A DNA stretch of 64,000 nucleotides from the NCBI GenBank assembly GCA_933228675.1, contig OW121745.1:2349989-2413988 (forward strand). Reading direction: 5' to 3'. The notes below the pieces were generated by a model. It saw only the letters and a list, made by a program, of their open reading frames with translations, was not told the origin of the DNA and ran no database searches. Shown here piece by piece: positions 31,375 to 44,200 of this stretch. Source of the stretch: Stomorhina lunata (lineage: Eukaryota > Arthropoda > Insecta > Diptera > Rhiniidae). Within the stretch, counting starts at the first letter, position 1; each line of letters begins with the position of its first letter. Made by a program: the position numbers and the translations under genes.

Positions 31375-33325
31375 CAGTGGTATCCCGGTTTAACGAATTA
31401 TATATTGTCAGGCCCTTTCGTTATATCGAAAAAATCGTTAAATCCCGAAGTTTTTTTCAATACATTTTAAAAATAAAACAATAATATTTTAATAAAACAA
31501 ACAAAAATGGTTTATTTCCATTTATAACAAAAACGAATGATTAAATACTTCAAATCATTTTCATTTAAATAAGTACATAGTGGAGAAAAAACTAATAATA
31601 ATTAACTTAAAAAGAGTGAAACATATTTTAGTTATTTAAAATAATCCTTTGTATTTATTCAAAGTGCTTTATTGCATCCGAATGTTCAACTTTCACTTCA
31701 ATTTCTAGATGAAGCTCCCTTTCTTAATTTTCATCACTTTCAGCACCTCCAGCGCATATGGGATCATCATGATTTTCATTGACCCATTCGTTTAGATCGT
31801 CTGGTGTTCAATTTAACTGAACATTTTAAAAGAATTTCAACAAAATTGTTAAAGATACACACATATAGGTTTTCACTTACAGTTGGAAAAATATAGTATC
31901 ATCACATTTGAGATCATTATGACATTTTCGTCAATCTGTAATTATCTTGACCACGGAATGTAATCATCCTCATCAAAATCATTTGTAGGAAATATTTTAT
32001 TGCAGCATTTTGATAGACTTGTTTCTTTTCCAGATTCAAAGGACTGCGAAATCATTGTGGCAGCATCGTATAAAGTTAAATTTTGTAAAACTGTCAATAC
32101 GTTTTCTTCATTGGACGATATAACTTACGACAACAGGCTACTTTTGTAATGCAATTTAACGAGTTTTATGGCATTTTGGTCTATAGGTTGTATCAACGTT
32201 GTGGCATTTGTTGGCATATGCAAAACCCAAATTTTACCATCACACATTTCCTTAATCATATATTCTGCAGGAGGGTGACAAGGAACATTATCCAAAATTA
32301 AAACAGCTTTTAGTAAAAGATTCATTAACTTTAGATAAAATTCCACCTAGAATTTAAAAAAATGCTAACTGAGACACTAAGTTTTGATCTTGGTTTAGAG
32401 AAAACTTACCTATAGGACAAACGAGTTTAAAACCCATTTTTTAAAAATTACTGTAGACATCCATGCATTTTGAGAATTAGCATACTTGGATTTTTCAACT
32501 TCCCTATCATCATAGGTTTATTTTACTCCCCACTTTGCTTCATTAAACGATCTCCATAGCGTTTTTTGAATCGACAGAACCAGCCATGGCTGGCATTAAA
32601 TTGTCCACCGTATTTTTTTTTTTTTTTGTGTAGATCAAGGGCTTTTGCTTTTAATATAGGACCACTAATCGGAAGGTTCGTCTTTCTCTTATTTTGTAAC
32701 CAATTAAATAATTCTGTTTCCATTCTTGGAAACTCAGTTGTTTTTAAGGCTTTTCTATTATTTGATCAAAAATTAGTATTTTCCATTTCACTCAAAAGTT
32801 TAGGTTTTGATTTCAAAATTGTGCATATTGATGAATTTGGCAGCTGATATTTATTGGATAAAGCACTTAGAAGCAAGCCCTATTGATAATTGCCAATAAA
32901 GTTTAATTTTTCTTTAAGAATTAAATGTTTTTTTTAGGCATTTTGATATCAATTTAACGTAATTTTTGTGAAGTTTTTGTACTTCACAAAAATGATGTAA
33001 AATTTTAAGCAAAAGACAAACATTTGTTTTGCAGACAAAAGTTAAAAAATATTTTGTAACGTACAAATTTTAAATTTTACAAATTTGACGAGTTTTTTTT
33101 GTGAGCTAAGAAAATGCTGCTCTTAAATTATATTTTTTTCAGTAAAATCGCAAATGTTTTTGCATTCATTCTTTTTTGTTTTACTATTTTTTGTAAAAAT
33201 TCGTTGTATCGAGTACAACAAATGGCTGTTTGTTCGTAATATAAGGTACTCAATGGATAAAATATGACCGTACGTTAAATCGCAAATTCGATAAACTGAG
33301 TATACGTTAAACCGGGATACCACTG
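31375..33325 (-). mobile_element. pogo/Tigger-type DNA transposon, degenerate
   Basis: Ends are CAGTGGTATCCCGGTTTAACG and its inverted complement CGTTAAACCGGGATACCACTG, flanked by TA on both sides (31373-31374, 33326-33327), as expected for the Tc1/mariner superfamily. The minus strand has a CENP-B-like HTH fragment and a DDE fragment of a pogo-type transposase. Total length 1951 bp. Several frame breaks make it inactive. Confidence 0.9.
32100..32740 (-). pseudogene. pogo/Tigger-like transposase fragments
   Basis: At 32723-32523 the minus strand reads NWLQNKRKTNLPISGPILKAKAL and ASHGWFCRFKKRYGDRLM, the CENP-B-type helix-turn-helix. At 32346-32125 it reads KAVLILDNVPCHPP and MPTNATTLIQPIDQNAIKLVK, the DDE region around the second aspartate (LDN) and the typical QPMDQ-like motif, here QPIDQ. 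The sequence between them holds frameshifts and stops. The homology is to CENP-B/jerky/Tigger proteins. Confidence 0.85.
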
Positions 33326-33339
33326 TATATGTTTGTTAG

Positions 33340-34107
33340 AATACTTTATAGAATCAAAAGTACCTTTTAGAATAAAAAGTACCTTTTAGAATAAAAAGTA
33401 CCTTTTAGAATAAAAAGTACCTTTTAGAATAAAAAGTACCTTTTAGAATAAAAAGTACCTTTTAGAATAAAAAGTACCTTTTAGAATAAAAAGTACCTTT
33501 TAGAATAAAAAGTACCTTTTAGAATAAAAAGTACCTTTTAGAATAAAAAGTACCTTTTAGAATAAAAAGTAGCTTTTAGAATAAAAAGTACCTTTTAGAA
33601 TAAAAAGTACCTTTTAGAATAAAAAGTACCTTTTAGAATAAAAAGTACCTTTTAGAATAAAAAGTACCTTTTAGAATAAAAAGTACCTTTTAGAATAAAA
33701 AGTACCTTTTAGAATAAAAAGTACCTTTTAGAATAAAAAGTACCTTTTAGAATAAAAAGTACCTTTTAGAATAAAAAGTACCTTTTAGAATAAAAAGTAC
33801 CTTTTAGAATAAAAAGTACCTTTAAGAATAAAAAGTACCTTTTAGAATAAAAAGTACCTTTTAGAATAAAAAGTACCTTTTAGAATAAAAAGTACCTTTT
33901 AGAATAAAAAGTACCTTTTAGAATAAAAAGTACCTTTTAGAATAAAAAGTACCTTTTAGAATAAAAAGTACCTTTTAGAATAAAAAGTACCTTTTAGAAT
34001 AAAAAGTACCTTTTAGAATAAAAAGTACCTTTTAGAATAAAAAGTACCTTTTAAATTAAAAAAGTACCTTTTAGAATAAAAAGTACCTTTTGAAATAAAA
34101 AGTACCT
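33340..34107. repeat. 19-bp minisatellite AGTACCTTTTAGAATAAAA, first block
   Basis: About 39 head-to-tail copies of a 19-mer, most identical, with a few single changes (AGTAGC near 33571, TTTAAG near 33823). The last units near 34060-34107 degenerate. The same array resumes at 38653 beyond the LINE. Confidence 0.97.
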
Positions 34108-34514
34108 AAACAACATCTGTCTAAAACAACATACACGTCAATTTATTGGTAAAATTATTTTTCCAAACTTACGGGAGTAACACTATTATTTGCGTTGTTC
34201 CTCGGTAAATCGAAATTGGCGGTTTTAAAGAAGTGGCATTGTTTTGTGTAAAATTTTTATAAATTTTCAATATTAAAAACACAAATAAATTAATTTCCAC
34301 TCAAATCGCACAAGAGAGACAACTAACATCTGCAAAACAAATAAAAAATAGTAAACAACACCAGCTGTTTCACTTAAACAAATACTGGTTACTAAAAGTG
34401 CTGCCAAACATATGTAAATGCAATTGCTACTAAAACGGCATTGCCATAACAAAAACAAAACAAAAGTCCGTTATTTTAAAAATAAATATTTCCCAGCAAA
34501 CATTTAACTTGAAA

Positions 34515-35405
34515 ATGGAAAACAACTTAATGAGGAAATCTGGTTCATCAACTACACCAAAAAGATATAGAGATCCTACAACAGACTCTCCAATTGAACA
34601 TGGCATTAAGGTACCACGTTTGTCGAGCGGTGACAAGAGCTTTCTTGTTGCTCTGATCCGTGAAAGCGAAACACTAATGGCTCAGCATATTAAGGAGTCA
34701 ATACAGGACAGTGAAAGGACTCATTTTGAATATATTAAAAATCTTTTAAGTGAGAGTGAACAGAGGATTCGAGCAGCTGTCGAAACAGAGTTTCAAAAAC
34801 TCAAGGAAACTGTAAGTAATATCTCTGAGAGAGTTGGTATTCTTGAAACGAAGTATTCTCAGATGGATGAAATGAAATCTGAAATAAAAGATCTTAAAAA
34901 GAAATTACTGACGCAAGAGAATTCTGCTGTGGCAAGCAGTATCAGAATTTCGGGTGTACCTAAAATGGACAATGAAAATTTACATTGCCTCTTCGAGAAT
35001 ATTTGCTTAAACTTAAATATCAACACTCCAAAGGTCGAGAATATATACAGACTCCAGAAGATATATAAAAACAATAAACCATATGTACCAACCGACGAAG
35101 TTATTGTTGTAAAATTAGTATCCCCTTATGATAGAAATTTTCTTTTGAAAACCAAGTTTAGGCGTGATAATAAAACCATGCTAACCTTAACTCATGTGGG
35201 AATGGAAAGTGAACAAGTCATATATATAAATGAAAATTTAACTCCGCATAACCACAAAATTTTTACAGCTGCTCTTCGTATGAAAAGGGAGAATAAAATT
35301 CAAGCTGTTTATACACTCAGAGGCCTTGTTTATATTAAGACTTCTCATGATGGTGACCCAATTTTAATAGAGTACATGGAACAAATAAATCTGCTTTTTC
35401 GATAA
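34515..35405 (+). CDS. LINE ORF1: coiled-coil / FP25K-like RNA-binding protein
   Basis: A 296-residue protein from the ATG at 34515 (two codons after a non-ATG opening of the frame). A basic N-terminus is followed by a long heptad-rich coiled coil (about 40-140, with KLKETVSNISERVGILETKY) and then an RRM-like and C-terminal domain resembling ORF1 proteins of CR1/jockey-type LINEs and the baculovirus FP25K family (VIYINENLTPHNHKIFTAAL). It is the chaperone that coats the element RNA, probably as a multimer. No zinc knuckle is present, unlike the R1 ORF1 at 4.2-5.5 kb. The frame is intact. Confidence 0.85.
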   Translation: MENNLMRKSGSSTTPKRYRDPTTDSPIEHGIKVPRLSSGDKSFLVALIRESETLMAQHIKESIQDSERTHFEYIKNLLSESEQRIRAAVETEFQKLKETVSNISERVGILETKYSQMDEMKSEIKDLKKKLLTQENSAVASSIRISGVPKMDNENLHCLFENICLNLNINTPKVENIYRLQKIYKNNKPYVPTDEVIVVKLVSPYDRNFLLKTKFRRDNKTMLTLTHVGMESEQVIYINENLTPHNHKIFTAALRMKRENKIQAVYTLRGLVYIKTSHDGDPILIEYMEQINLLFR

Positions 35406-35602
35406 GATGATCTGGGTCCTTGTATTTTATTTTATAACTCGTCTGACTACCAAAGTTATTATCAACTGTATTGTATTAAATTTTTATTACTTAATGATTA
35501 TTATCTATATCATAACAATTACATATATTATTTATTTTTTATATTTGCTTTATCAAAAATGTTTTTTTAATATTATTTGCGTTGCTACAAAACTATTAAA
35601 TT

Positions 35603-38402
35603 ATGAACTCGTCAACTAACCTGCTTAGTTTCAGAGAAGGTAACTACAATATGGTGCGAATATTTTCAAAATGCTTTCCTGGTTTTACCGTTTGCCACAT
35701 AAATGCTCAAAGCTTATACAGGAAAATTGATGAGTTTCGTTACCTTTTCGAAAACTCTGGTATCGAAGCTATATGTGTGTCTGAAACTTGGTTTACTGAA
35801 GCCCACAATGCTAAGCTGATAGAGCTACAAGGTTATAGAACTTTTAGATGTGATCGTGATGGTAATGGTGGTGGAGTGGCAATTTACGTTAAAAGCAACA
35901 TACCCTGCAAGCTTGTTGCTAAATTTCAAGCTAAGAATGATATTGAATACATTTTTGTGGAGACAAAATCAAAGGATGACAAAATGCTTTTAGGTAGTGT
36001 CTACAGGCCAAATAAAAACATTAAGCTAGATACTCTTATAACCAAACTAGAGCTACTAACTGTACAATATTCTAATATAATAATATCAGGTGATTTTAAT
36101 TGTAATATTTTAACTCATAATGGACACAATCTTTCTTCTACCATGGGTACCCTGAACTTAACCTCAGTTAATAATCACAGACTAACTCACTTTACTGCCA
36201 CAAATTCTACTTTACTAGATCTCTTCTTCGTTAGTGAAAGTAGTAACGTATTACACTATGATCAGTTAGCTGCACCGGTTTTCTCCAAGCACGATCTCAT
36301 TTTTATTTCCTACAAATTTAATGCTAAACGGTGCAACGAAAAATTTTCCTTTCGGGACTATAACAGCATTGATATAGAATCTCTTGAAATTGATCTTAAC
36401 AATGCGTCATGGGATAATATTTACTACATGTCAAACGTCAGTGATCAAGTAGAATTGCTTAATGATACCATTCTGTCAATATTTAATAAACACGTTCCCC
36501 TAAGAACTAAAAGTATAAAACACAAATTAACACCGTGGTTTACATCGGAAATCAAGGGAATTATTGAGGCTCGTGATAAGTCATACCAGAGATGGAAACG
36601 GTGCCGAACAATTGAATTATTTTACAATTTTCGAACTGCCAAAAAAGTAGCTGCCTCCAAAATAAAGCAAGAAAAATCTAAATATTATAGCAGTAAGTTT
36701 AACAGCGCTGTTGGTACAAAACAAACATGGAAGCAAATTCGTAATATTGGCGTTATTGGAAAGCAAGTCCATACAAATGAAATTGACGTCGACTTCCTGA
36801 ATGAGAAATTTGTGAACACACCTCAACCTCCAGTTCAACCAAGTTTTTATGATACATTTAATCCCATCTCACCTACTGTCCCTGAAACTCCATTTTATTT
36901 TACATGTTTTGACATTAATGAAACAGTTGAGGGTTTCTGGTTGATAAAGTCAAAATCAGTTGGACCAGATAATATTCATCCTCGATTTATAAAGATGATA
37001 CTTCCATGGATCATACGTTACATTAATCGAATCTTTAATACAATTGTCACCACCAGCACATTTCCAACAGATTGGAAACATGCCAAGGTAATACCGGTGC
37101 CCAAATCGGATAAGGAGTATAGGCCTATATCTATACTTCCTTACCTCTCCAAAGTCTTTGAGCGCCTTCTACATAATCAAATAACCAAATATATCTACTC
37201 CAACAAACTTTTGACTGATCTGCAATCTGGTTTTAGGCCTCAACACAGTTGTATCACTGCCTTAACGGAAGTTGTAGAAAATATCCGTGAGAATCTAGAT
37301 GGTAACAAAATTACTTTCTTGGTTTTGCTCGACCACTCAAAAGCATTTGATACTGTGGAACACAACACATTGATTATGAAACTTAAACAAATGTTTCACT
37401 TCTCGCCTACAGCAGTAAAACTAATTGCATCATATTTGATGGATAGAGCACAATCAGTTATAAGTAACGGAATCACATCAAAACCATTGTATTTGTCGAG
37501 AGGTGTTCCTCAGGGATCTATACTTGGTCCACTGTTGTACTCACTTTATGCAAATGACTTGCCAAAACAGCTCCAGTACTCTAAAATTCGTATGTATGCG
37601 GACGATGTACAAGTTTTCCTCAGTAGTTCAAAAACCCATATTCAAGATAAAGTCAACGAACTAAACCAAGACCTTAATAAAATTGTTACATGGGCATCTG
37701 CCAACGGTTTACGTTTGAATCCTAAAAAATCCAAATGCATAATTATTCGCAAAAAATCCGTTTCCCTCAGTGATGACATTGATATTTACTTGGGAGACAC
37801 TAAAATTGAAATTGTAAATTGGAGTTATATTCAATAGTTCACTAAACTGGTCTGATCATATTACTCAAGCCTGCGGTAGAACATATGGAATGCTTAGAAG
37901 TTTGTGGCCCTGTCATAGTTTCACTCCGCCAAAAGTAAGAATGATGTTAGCGAAGACATATTTAATACCCGCACTGCTCTACTCATCCGAAATTTTTGCA
38001 AGTTGTAATGCTAAGGAAAAGAAGAAATTAAACACTACGTTTAAAAATATAACACGTTATGTCTATGGTATACCACGTTATCAAAGTGTATCTGCACCCT
38101 CCAAACGTATATTTGGAATAACACTTAATAAATACTTGGAGATAAAAAATCTAGTTTTCCTTCACAAAATCATCATAAATAAAGAACCTTACCATCTCTA
38201 TAAAAAACTCACATTTAGCACGTCAGCTAGGAATAACTCTATCAGGACTTTTCAATATCGTGATACTGCATCTTTTCATCAATTTTATATATACACAATA
38301 TATCACTGGAACCGTCTTCCTTCAAACATACAATTCACCAGCAACGCAAACAAATTTAAAAAACTATTATTTGAATATTACAAAAATAACGATAATGATT
38401 AA
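35603..38402 (+). pseudogene. LINE ORF2: endonuclease - reverse transcriptase, one frameshift
   Basis: The frame is open from 35603 to 37837 and resumes in another frame to 38402. The N-terminal endonuclease has VCHINAQSLYRKIDEF, ICVSETWF, FISGDFNCN-like IIISGDFNCNIL and a final SKHDLIF. The reverse transcriptase lies in about 430-720 with KSVGPDNIHPRFIK, YRPISILPYLSKVFERLL, LVLLDHSKAFDTVEHNTL, GVPQGSILGPLLYSLYAND and the catalytic YADDVQVF. Near 37818 one base seems lost, since the expected LGVIFNSSLNWSDHI follows in the next frame. The C-terminal part (37890-38402) has the usual HWNRLPSNI. Apart from this shift it is complete, so the copy is young. Confidence 0.9.
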
Positions 38403-38652
38403 AATTAATTATGATTAAATTTATTTGTCCATTATATTATATTAAAACAAATTTAAACTGTTATTTGAATGTTAACAAAAATAATGATTAAATCTACTTG
38501 TCTTCTATATTAAACAATTTATGTTCAAAAAAAGCATTTATGTAATTAATTATGTTATAACGAAACTGATTCTAATACTTTAAATCAAAAGATGATGCAT
38601 CTTGTTGTATTGGAAAAACATTAATAAATAAATAAATCTAAATAAATCTAAA

Positions 38653-38919
38653 TCTTTTAGAATAAAAAGTACCTTTTAGAATAAAAAGTACCTTTAAGAA
38701 TAAAAAGTACTTTTTAGAATAAAAATTACCTTTTAGAATAAAAAGTACATTTTAGAATGAAAAGTACCTTTTAGAATAAAAAATACCTTTTAGAATAAAA
38801 AGTACCTTTTAGAATAAAAAGTACCTTTTAGAATAAAAAGTACCTTTTAGAATAAAAAGTACCTTTTAGAATAAAAAGTACCTTTTAGAATAAAAAGTAC
38901 CTTTAAGAATAAAAAGTAA
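38653..38919. repeat. 19-bp minisatellite, second block
   Basis: About 14 copies of the same 19-mer as at 33340-34107, with more sequence variants (GTACTTTTT, AATTACC, GTACATT). It is the other side of the array split by the LINE, and passes directly into an 11-bp array. Confidence 0.95.
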
Positions 38920-39370
38920 CTAGAACTGAACTAGAACTGAACTAGAACTGAACTAGAGCTGAACTAGAACTGAACTAGAACTGAACTAGAACTGAACTAG
39001 AACTGAACTAGAACTGAACTGAACTAGAACTGAACTAGAACTGAACTAGAACTAGAACTGAACTAGAACTGAACTAGAACTGAACTAGAACTGAACTAGA
39101 ACTGAACTAGAACTGAACTAGAACTGAACTAGAACTGAACTAGAACTGAACTAGAACTAGAACTGAACTAGAACTGAACTAGAACTGAACTAGAACTGAA
39201 CTAGAACTGAACTAGAACTGAACTAGAACTGAACTAGAACTGAACTAGAACTGAACTAGAACTGAACTAGAACTTAACTAGAACTGAACTAGAACTGAAC
39301 TAGAACTGAACTAGAACTAAACTAGAACTGAACTAGAACTGAACTAGAACTGAACTAGAACTGAACTAGA
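38920..39370. repeat. 11-bp minisatellite ACTAGAACTGA
   Basis: About 40 head-to-tail copies of an 11-mer. Shortened units (ACTAGA or ACTGA missing) occur near 39016, 39048 and 39153. It shares no sequence with the 19-mer except a short AGTA-ACTAG junction. Confidence 0.97.
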
Positions 39371-40030
39371 AAGTATAGTATGTAGCGAGTGTATAGAAAT
39401 TCATATTTTTATGGAGGAATCATTAAGCCTAGCCTAGGGCTTTGTTAGAAAGAGCTTCTCCCAATCGCTTATACGAATTTTAGACGAAACAATATTCAAA
39501 AAATCGGTTGACCCTTCACTTCCGTCAGATAAAAATTCTTAAGTCTGTAGATTCTTATTCATTCTCACGAAAGGAGCCTCCTCCTTTCTGATATACCTTA
39601 TCTATGAATGAGTGGTTTTGTTATTAATGGATAAATTTTTAAAACAACAACTTACATCAGTTTATATGGCAAGGAAATTCTACTAACAGCAGTTTATGCT
39701 AACGACCATGTCCCAGGCTTTGAAAATGCTGGTTTTGGCAAAGAAATCTTCACAAATCAGTAGTTTTCAAAATGAGATAAAATTTGTATTGTTGTATTTT
39801 GAGTAAATATTTTTTAACAAACAGAAGAAAGAGTTACCTTTTTTATTTAGAAACGAAAATTTTCTATGAAAAAATAAAAAAAGCTTTTGAATTTAAATAT
39901 ATTGGCAACCAAACAATTTGAAAACAAACAAAGCTCAACGTAGCATAACGTAAGCCAGACGAATATTTTTTAAGAACTCAATTTCAGATGAACCCGCCTG
40001 CCTTCAAATTGTCTGCACCAGAACCTGTCA
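39371..40030. other. Unassigned AT-rich sequence
   Basis: No gene or recognised repeat seen. Confidence 0.6.
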
Positions 40031-40735
40031 TTAGAGCCACTTTTTGACTTCAAGATCGGAGATTAAATTAATATTAATCGCCAAATTTTGTTTTTGAGTG
40101 ATCGATTATCTTATTTTGCTCTCTAGATTAAGCGGTCAATATTGGTGTTTTAATCTTCAGTGAGAACTGTCAAAACACACATGCATAATAAATATCTGTT
40201 AAAAATACGTAAACAAACAACAATTGATTTTTAATGTTGTGTGTGACCTATATCCTCCAAATTGGGCATTAAAATCATCCTCGACTTTCACCCAGCAGTC
40301 CATTTTTTCTGCAGCTGTGGTCCTATCATCTTACACTTTATGACGCCTTTCTTTTCATTTACTAGTTTTATTAAGTTCTCGACTTCTTCTGTTGTGAAAT
40401 TCGCCGATCTGTTTATTTCCATATTGCAACACATGTAATAGTTTTTCTTTTTTTGTATTAATTTCTTTTAAGTATCAATAAATCAAATTTTAATTATGTT
40501 TGTAAACTATGAAATGCGCGCAATGTCTTCTTTGACAAAAAAAAAATTATATAATTTTGACAACACATTTGGCATTTGTAATAAAGGTTACCATTTTTTG
40601 TTGATCGATATGGCAACACTATGAAGTTTAAACCACCACCTAAAAAAATCAAATGCAAATAATTTGCACTTTTAGATTAGTTAATTAGAGAATAAATTTA
40701 ATTTCGATCTCAAAGTCAAAAAGCGGCTCTAAGCC
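40030..40735. mobile_element. Small inverted-repeat element, Harbinger-like
   Basis: The stretch TTAGAGCCACTTTTTGACTT at 40031 and following 30 bases mirror AAGTCAAAAAGCGGCTCTAA at about 40705-40735, giving imperfect inverted repeats of about 55 bp. Between them is a decayed minus-strand Myb/SANT-type ORF. PIF/Harbinger elements carry such an ORF beside the transposase; the transposase is not present here. Confidence 0.6.
40240..40422 (-). pseudogene. Myb/SANT-like DNA-binding protein fragment
   Basis: From the ATG at 40422 the minus strand gives MEINRSANFTTEEVENLIKL, VNEKKGVIKCKM and KKWTAG before a stop at 40290-40288; a shifted frame goes on with VEDDFNAQFGGYRS. This is the pattern of the Myb/SANT (zeste-like) domain with NFT-EE at the start and W-x-FNAQ in the second half. 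At least one frameshift and about 10 missing residues make it a remnant. Confidence 0.6.
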
Positions 40736-40899
40736 TATTGGTATACTAAAAAGGTGGGCCTAAGACAAATATTTCTATGCGTTACATACATCAGCATAAA
40801 CTTATAAAACATTTTCCATCCATGGTGGTGAAGGGTATAATTAGACATAATTAATAGTTAAATGACTCGTTAGTATTGAATAGTTCAGTTTTGCTTAAA

Positions 40900-41180
40900 C
40901 ATAATCGAATTTACTTAGTTTTTTCCATGTTGTAAAATGGTACATTTTTCTCAGGTCAGTTTTAAAAATCACTTTTTAATTTTTCGAAAATTTGGTTCAA
41001 CAAACGCAATTTTCCCCATACAAGTGGGCTCTTAAACTTTGGACCCGTTGCGCGCCCATAGAATGTCGCCGATTTTGCTCAAATTTTCAGAACTAAACTT
41101 TAAGACCTAGTGTCATAATATTCCGTTGAAAAACATTTGAAATCATAGAAAATAAATTTTCCTGTCACCCTAGTGTATAT
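40900..41180 (+). repeat. Copy of the foldback-arm repeat
   Basis: Contains GGTACATTTTTCTCAGGTCA, CCCCATACAAGTGGGCTCTT, GGACCCGTTGCGCGCCC and TTGAAAAACATTTGAAATCA, shared with 17690-17745, 18.9-19.2 kb and 26.6 kb. No gene. Confidence 0.65.
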
Positions 41181-41289
41181 ATGGAGCCGAGGAACAAGAG
41201 GTTTTTTTTTGCATACTTTTTACATTTCCGTTTTATTTTATTTGTGTAATATTTAGGTTGTAACCTATTAAAAACAATTAGAAACCATG

Positions 41290-44200
41290 GTATTTTTATA
41301 CCCTTCACCAATAGGTGAAAGGGTATTATAAGTTTGTCATTCAATTGGTAATTTTTTATTATTCGTCTTAGACCCCATAAAAATTATACCGATCGACTTA
41401 GAATCGCCAGGAGAGTCGATTAAGCCATGTCCGTCCGTATGTCTGTTGAAATCAAGTTTGTGGAGCTCCTAGTGGGTGTACCCAGACAAATTATACACCA
41501 GATTTCATTAAAATCGATCTATAAACACCCGAGATATCGCTAAAATAATAAACTTCGACGACGAATAAAATTTTTTTTTTAAATACTGTTTTTTATTTTT
41601 TTTTTTAAATTGTCATGGAATTTTGAATTTTGGCGATATCTCTGGTGTTTATAGACCGATTTTGATAATTTCATTAAAATCGGTCCATAAACACCCGAGA
41701 TATCGCTAAAATAATAAACTTCGATGACGAATTTAAAATTTTTATACCCTTCACTAATAGGTGAAAGGGTATTATAAGTTTGTGATTCCATTTGTAATTT
41801 TTTATTAGTGATCGTAGACCCCATAAAAATTATACCGATCGACTCAGAATCGGGAGGAGAATCGATTAAGCGATGTCCGCCTGTCTGACTGTCTGTCCGT
41901 CTGTCTGTTGAAATCAAGTTTCTGAAGCCCCTGGAGGATGGACCTACATAAATTATATATAGCAATGAAATCGAAAAAATACCAAAAATTAGACGAAAAT
42001 TTTTAAATTTTTAATTGAAACACACTTTTAAATAACAAGAGAAAAAAGATACTCCTGGTGTACATGTGATATTATGTTATATATCAGATTGTAGGAAATA
42101 GTTTCCCAAAGCACTCTGTAAAATCGGTCCATAAACAACTGAGATACCGCCAAAACACTAAATTTGATGTATCACAAATTGCCCAAAGTACGCGTTAGAG
42201 AACGTTTGTTCAAAAAATGAAATGCAGAAATAGGAAAAACCATCCTCCTGGAGCACGGACATACAAATTAAATTTTATATCAGATTTTAGGAAATTCTCC
42301 CGCCAAGCACATTATAAAATTTTATCAAAAGCGGTCCATAAACAACTGAGATATCGCCAAAACACTACTTGTGATGTAGAGCAAATTGCCTAAAGTACGT
42401 GTCTAAGAAATTTTGTTTACATTTTGTAAGTATTGTTTCAGCGATATCTCAGGTGTTTATAGACCGATTTTGATGAAATTTGACAGCGTTCTTTGTGGAG
42501 GATTTCCTAAAATCTGATATATAAACTCCACAAATCTAATTATGAATACCATTCAAATTGAACCGATCGACTCAGAATCGGCAGGAGAATCGACTTCGCT
42601 ACGTCCATCCGTCTGTTTTTCCGTCCGTCCGTCTACCTGTCTGTCCGCCCGTCTACCTGTCTGTCCGTCCTTCCGTCTACCTGTCTGTCCTTTTTTCTGT
42701 TGTAGTCAAGTTTTTGGAGCTCCTGTTTTGTCGATATTTTAGATGTTTATTTTGATCAAATTTAATAGCGTTCTTCGCAGCGGATTACCTAAATTCTGAT
42801 GCACTCGGTAATTTGTGGTAGATATAATTTAGTGTTTAAGCGATATTTCAGGTGTTTTTATCGACAACGATGAAATTCAGGGTGGGACGATATTCTAAAA
42901 TTTTGTGTAAAATGCATATGGGTATACCTTCCAGGAGCTCCACAAATCCGATTTTAGCAGACAGACACACTGCATTTATCTTAATTTTGTGTCTGACTTT
43001 TGAACATTATGATAACATTTGAGTATGTATTATAAATCAAATTATAGGTAATCTTCCTAGGAAGTAGCAGCTTAGTACATGATATCCGTTCAAAACCTAC
43101 ATATGTATGTATGTATCTCACATATCAACGAAAATTTAAATTTAAATTGGGAGAAATCCGTTCAAGTTTGACTATTGCTCCCGTATAACTTCGCCAAAGG
43201 CAATCTCTTAGTAGCTAATAAATGACAAATTAAAATTATCTTTATACTAAATGTCATTATAATAGATACGATGATGACATTTAGTATAAAGACGTTGTAC
43301 AATATCATTATTCAGGGCGATAGCGCCTAAAAGAAACTTTCTAGGGGGACAACATTTTACAAAAGTATTTCTGATCTCTTGAAAAGTTCGGTATTGAAAA
43401 TGGGCGAGCTCAAATATAACCCCGACCGAGAATCACTTTAATGCTGATAAATTAAATCACATTATAATTGCAAAACTTTCCACACATCCATCGGACAGAT
43501 CGAAAGAACAATACATCCCAAATATTATTGTTGAAGTATTCATCTTAATTAGTTAACTAACTTCAGATAAATAATATAAATAAATAAAATTTTCTGCCAA
43601 AGCTGATATCCATTCATTTGAAAGCTATATATTTAACGTACTCATATATATCTAAAACTAAGAGTGTATACCTTATAATTCTAAGGCTGGTATACATTGA
43701 CAATCATTGTTAAAGCTTTGACCTAAATCAGTCCGCTAACTTCAGAGTTTTACATAACTAATCACGCACTTTTAATAGTTGGATAATTCGTATGAATTAA
43801 AGTACACTGGGCACTATGTTTTTGGGTTGCATGTCAGAATACTTAATCTTCATCAAATCGATGTGCTCTTGCAAATCTGAGGGCATCTACATTTTCAAGC
43901 ATCTTTTCTGCATGGTCTATCTGGTCTATCGAACTTTATTAAATGTTCGTAAAATAGACACATATCACTTCCTTATGCAGCATTACCGATGAAATGTAAA
44001 TCGAACAAAAAATGCGTTGAAAGTAAAACAATGATATGAATACACAGAAATTTTTGCATTGGCAATGCAGGCTGAATAATTTCGTGTGTGTTTGTTGTTG
44101 TATTTAAGAAATCTGAGCGACATCAACCTCCTTCGTTGAAAGCAGCAAAGAGACTACATAAAATATTATTGTTTTCCTTTCTCACTTATTGGAATTTGAT

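Larger units (their letters stand above)
34108..38652 (+). mobile_element. CR1/jockey-like LINE, almost intact, inserted into the 19-bp minisatellite
   Basis: A 4.5-kb element with a 5' UTR of about 400 bp, ORF1 (34515-35405), a 197-bp gap, ORF2 (35603-38402 with one frameshift) and a 3' UTR of about 230 bp ending in short AATAAATCTA repeats. The 19-bp array lies on both sides, so the element inserted within it and split it. No clear target duplication can be read because the target is itself repetitive. Confidence 0.88.

Noticed and set aside
33340..34107. 19-bp array considered as CRISPR
   Set aside because: Head-to-tail copies without spacers; ordinary minisatellite.
42542..42755. Ser/Pro/Val-rich ORFs
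   Set aside because: They translate the GTCCGTCTGTCTGTC microsatellite.
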